This document shows, piece after piece, positions 60,481 to 64,000 of a stretch of 64,000 nt of DNA. Position 1 is the first letter of the stretch; every line of letters starts with the position of its first letter. This DNA is from Elmis aenea (lineage: Eukaryota > Arthropoda > Insecta > Coleoptera > Elmidae): NCBI GenBank assembly GCA_947652605.1, contig OX393579.1, positions 50,040,970 to 50,104,969 of the forward strand, read 5' to 3'. A program made the translations under genes and the position numbers. The notes under the pieces are model-generated. The model ran no database searches and was not told where the DNA came from. It was given only the letters and a program-made list of their open reading frames with translations.

Positions 60481-60665
60481 AATCAAAGGAAGAAGCGGTA
60501 GACATTATGATAGATTGTAGCTTCATGCAAATCCGCCCCTCCAATCATTTTTGCAAAGCCGGGACGATAAAATACTGAAAAGACGCTGTTCGACCTAAAA
60601 TAAGGCGACAGAAGTCCTGTCACTGGAGAGAACCTCATCAGGACATTGGTGGATCCAAGCTAACC
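60481..60665 (+). other. Presumed slingshot intron
   Basis: Nothing recognised. Confidence 0.3.
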
Positions 60666-61290
60666 AGGTAAGGTCACGATATGTTGTCACTAAAATCTGA
60701 TCAAGGCTGTGTTTATGTTTATTGCATCAAGAAAATCAAAACTAAATGTTTTGCAGAGGATAACCTGAAAATCTGAATAACAAAGGTAATTTTTGCGATC
60801 GCGTTGGCCATGAAACCGTCAGAGATACAATCGAAATTCTTCTATTTACCAATTCGCACATCCTTTGCAAGTAAAATGGTGCAAAGTTTTTGAAAAAATC
60901 TTAAACGGTTCTGGAGAAACACGTCAAAAACGGAAAGCCCTGCAAAAGCGCTATGATTTGAGAATTTGTGGTATATCTGTTATAACTATAACTAAATATG
61001 TAACTTGCATAGGAGTTTAATATTAAAAAAAAAACACCATTTTACTTGCAAAGGATGCGCGAATTGGTAAATAGAAGAATTTCGATTTTATCTCTGACGA
61101 TTTCATGGCCAACGCGATCACAAAAATTATCTTTGTTATTCGTCTTTTCAGTTCTTTCCCTATTTTTCCGAAGGAAATGGCCAGTGGCAGTTATAACTCT
61201 GCAAAACATTTAGTTTTGATGTTCTTGAAGCAATAAACACAGCCTTGATCAGATTCTAGCGACAACATGTCGTGACCCTCCCTTGTAAGC
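60666..61290. mobile_element. Foldback element, family 7
   Basis: The arms are inverted copies: AAGGTCACGATATGTTGTC and GACAACATGTCGTGACC, CTGATCAAGGCTGTGTTTAT and ATAAACACAGCCTTGATCAG (with small gaps), AATTCTTCTATTTACCAATT near 60834 and AATTGGTAAATAGAAGAATT near 61063. Arms of about 220 bases, loop 60895-61030. Ends do not match the CAGGGTG families. Confidence 0.8.
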
Positions 61291-62580
61291 AGATCACTAC
61301 CAGTAGAATAGCTAATAGGATACAAATTCTGATAGCTATTCAATTCAGATTTTTGTTTTTAATTGGTACAAGTACCATATATTGTAACGGAGGTAAGTTT
61401 ATCAACAAACAAAAAGCCTTTATTCAATATGTAAAATTGCAAGTGGTAATGGAAATGCAGAAAATGGCAAAAAAATCTATGAACCTTATTCGATTACTTT
61501 CATCAAAATTTGAACATATTGTTAGGAAAAACATGAAGAGGCACAATTTGGGCTACCTTACCTACCCTAACAAAGTCTCAAGCAAGCCACGCTCAAAAAA
61601 TGTATCGCACAAATGAAATGACAATATAAAATCAGGATCCACCTGTTGCACACAATATACGATACATAAATCAATTTGTCAAGGCACACTGAGAATTGAA
61701 GCCTCAAGGGAAAGGCAGGCTAGCCCTTATTGTTTTCCGTTTGAAACATGCCCAACCTGACCTCATTAAAATAAAACCTATCAAGACACTTTTAGCGGAC
61801 AACATAATCTCAAGTACCAAAAACAGCTAGGCGATTCATCAAAACAACTGTAAATTAATAAATATTTATGTATTAAAATGAAAATCTAATATAATTAGCC
61901 TAGATGCTTCCTACACAACGAACCTACACGAACAATGTACATAATGAAATGATTCATTCGCCTAATTAGTAGTCGTAAAACCAGTGAAGCCGGGTTCACT
62001 CAACTTCAAGACATGCACTCGTTCATAACAACAATAACAACAATGTTCTCAAGTCGATTATAGCATTGCTACGTCGATTAAAGCAAAATATACATTGCAC
62101 GTCCACCAGACACATAAACAACCATTAACGAATAACATGCAGCACATATTTCTGCATAATTACGAAAGTTACTTACAAGTCTGTTTTAGGCTAAACCTAC
62201 TTCGCGAAATCCTAAACATTTTACGAGCAGCATAAACCTTAATTACGCGCGGTTATGTAAAACACTTTTTTACAACTCTAGAAATGGGCAGCGGAGTTAT
62301 TAAGTTCGCAAATTAAGATAGTCTACGCATTTCTGACCCACAAAGTAAATCGTACAGACTCATAAACGCGTTGAATTAATTTGCTTCATTAAAGGATATA
62401 TCTGCGCAATTGAATAATTGAAAGTGATTTTTAGTCGAAGAGAGACGGAAAACGAATCTTACAGAATTTTTTTAGATAATGAAACGTATTTATATTAACT
62501 AAACAGAACGTCTTCCAAGTACATCAATTGTTATCTTTGTATACAGCGTGGTCCAGGTAGAAGGGCCATTATTGGGATCT
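61291..62580 (+). other. Presumed slingshot intron; one unexplained open frame
   Basis: The + strand frame 61272-61616 has a basic C-terminal half (MEMQKMAKKSMNLIRLLSS, then a Lys/Arg-rich end) but starts within the foldback arm and shows no domain I know. I leave it as unassigned. The rest is unique-looking. Confidence 0.3.
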
Positions 62581-62589
62581 GGTAAGAGG

Positions 62590-62700
62590 TAGGGATTGCA
62601 ATCCCGGGATTCGGGATCCCGGGATCCAGGTCGCTTTTTCGTCCCGAAAATACCGGGATTTTAAATGTGGAATCCCGGGATTTTCGGGATTTAAAAAATT
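62590..62700. repeat. ATCCCGGGAT-rich repeat, probably a MITE end
   Basis: AGGGATTGCAATCCCGGGAT followed by further CGGGAT(C)CCGGGAT motifs over about 100 bases, then AT-rich DNA. Self-complementary. No second end found. Confidence 0.55.
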
Positions 62701-63459
62701 TAACTACAAGTACATTATTTTGTAAAAAAATTGCTCATAGTTGGTATTTACTTTTTCTTTTATTTTTGTTACTTATAAAACAGTCTATTTTTTAAATTTT
62801 TAGTGAATTAAAGTGGTGCTTTGTTTGAGTTTTCAGCAGTTTCAGCAAATTTATGTTTATGTAATTATGGATTCTAATGTATAATAAGTTTATTCAAATA
62901 TATTTCATTTATTCAAATGTTATATCTAGTAATTCGATTATTTCTATAATAATAAAACATAATACGGTAGGTATATACCGGGTGTTAACCACCAGCCGTG
63001 AACATAGGGAATTAACATTGGTTTTAACTTTTTTTCCGATTCCTGCTCCCCAATTGAATTTATATTAAAACTAATGGTAACGATAGAAAGATAAAATTAT
63101 TACGCATCATTTGAGACCATTAATAAGCTTAAATGTTTAATATTTAGTTTATAATTAATATTTTAAAATTGGATTAATTTTACAAATATAAGTAGCCATG
63201 ACTGTCAATCTGACATTTGTCTTCATTAATTTTTGTTATCTGTCGATTTTTAAAAAGGCGAGTTATTTCTTTAACGATTTTGATTAAAATGAAGAAGAAA
63301 AAAACTATAATAGAGGAAGAGTTTTAATGGTGAAAACTTTTTACAGCATTATAGTGGCGCATCTTTGTGGAGATTAATTACAAGAGTCGTCACTATTATT
63401 ACTTAAATTTCAACTTAAAATTAAAAACAACAAAAAATATAAAAGAATAAATTTTACAA
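62701..63459 (+). other. AT-rich sequence next to the mariner fragment
   Basis: A TATACCGGGTGTTAACC motif near 62976 may be an element end. Nothing else recognised. Confidence 0.35.
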
Positions 63460-64000
63460 TCAACACTCAAAAAGCCCCCCATTCCTACATAAACAATACC
63501 CCAATCTATTATAACAACCGTTTCTCACAGAGGCTAGCTGTCTGTTATTAATTAAAGCACATTCTGCTACTATTGCATTCCTCAAAGAATTAATATTTGG
63601 GTGGCGTTTTTTATAAATTTTACTTTTAAGGTGGCACCACAGAAAGAAGTCGCAAGGTGCTAAATCAAGATATCTGGCTGGCCAATTTATTGTTCCACCT
63701 CTACTAATCCAGCGATTGGGAAACAATCGTTTAAAAAGTTTCTAACATCTAAACTGTAATGGGCTGGACAGCCGTCATGTTGGAACCAGATCTCCTGATT
63801 TTCTCTTGCAACTTCTTCCAGCGCAGGACCTACCTTGGTTATTAAAAGGTCTAAATATTTTTCTGAATTTAAATTTCCCTCAATTTTAAAAGGACCAACA
63901 ATTTGGTTATTAAAAATGCCAGCCCAAATATTAATTTTTTGAGGATATTGCGTTCTGGTGGATATGTAGCAGTGTGGATTTTTCTGTGCCCAGTATCTGC
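63460..64000 (-). pseudogene. Mariner-type transposase fragment (DD41D spacing), frameshifted and cut by the window edge
   Basis: Minus strand from 64000: RYWAQKNPHCYIST, TQYPQKINIWAGIF, GPFKIEGNLNSEKYLDLLI, EIWFQHDGCPAHY (second catalytic Asp), VRNFLND, then a one-base frameshift near 63725, FPNRWISRGGTINWPAR, LDLAPCDFFLWCHLKSKIY (third Asp), and a C-terminal ..NRLGYCLCRNGG end. Counting across the frameshift, 41 residues separate the second and third Asp. The N-terminal part lies outside the window. Family of IS630-Tc1-mariner elements, TA-inserting, as are the foldback elements here; a direct link is not shown. Confidence 0.8.

Noticed and set aside
61272..61616. 114-codon open frame with a basic C-terminus
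   Set aside because: Begins inside a foldback arm, no known domain, no clear coding context; left unassigned.

Overview
This is a window of an AT-rich, intron-bearing insect (or closely related arthropod) nuclear genome. The case rests on gene content: an RpL23A with a long Ala/Lys/Pro-rich N-terminal extension of the kind known in insects, slingshot, SBDS, MMAB, LYRM9, TRMT44 and a Rab34/36-type GTPase. Introns are mostly short with GT..AG ends, and the DNA is loaded with eukaryotic transposons. A beetle or hemipteran-like genome would fit, but I cannot name the species.

Layout. 1-15.9 kb is gene-free and full of mobile DNA: a non-LTR retrotransposon tail, a 35-bp minisatellite, very long palindromic (foldback) elements with CAGGGTG termini flanked by TA (4919-6047, 7032-8584, 12692-14203), and a hAT element (9120-11569) interrupted by a piggyBac-like element. 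15.9-32.4 kb is a compact gene cluster: Rab34/36-like GTPase (-), RpL23A (+), TRMT44 and LYRM9 (-), MMAB (+), SBDS (-) and the start of slingshot (+). The genes form three divergent pairs with 0.12-0.41 kb between start codons (Rab/RpL23A, LYRM9-TRMT44/MMAB, SBDS/slingshot). From 32.4 kb to the right edge I find no further coding exon of a host gene; this is probably a very long first intron of slingshot. It holds hAT, pogo/Jerky, SINE, Penelope-like, MITE, foldback and mariner-type remnants.

Most interesting points. (1) RpL23A exon 2 reads in frame through its splice donor for 86 more codons into the intron, giving a putative 248-residue protein. It would keep the H1-like extension but replace the ribosomal uL23 domain with a new Cys/Lys-rich tail. 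A polyadenylation-type signal with a GT/T-rich downstream element lies inside the same intron. (2) LYRM9 and TRMT44 appear to share one transcript: the last LYRM9 exon ends its reading frame four bases before the TRMT44 start codon, so the mRNA looks dicistronic. (3) A Penelope-type hammerhead-like motif lies at 22948-22981, and a ~128-bp tandem array with degenerate versions of the same core lies at 57720-58090. (4) The palindromic TA-flanked elements are nested concentrically and would give RNA hairpins of 0.6-1.5 kb if transcribed, several inside introns.

Functionally the genes are housekeeping: translation and ribosome maturation (RpL23A, SBDS), tRNA modification (TRMT44), mitochondrial chemistry (MMAB, LYRM9), vesicle traffic (Rab) and actin control (slingshot). 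All gene models are by-eye splice reconstructions without transcript data.
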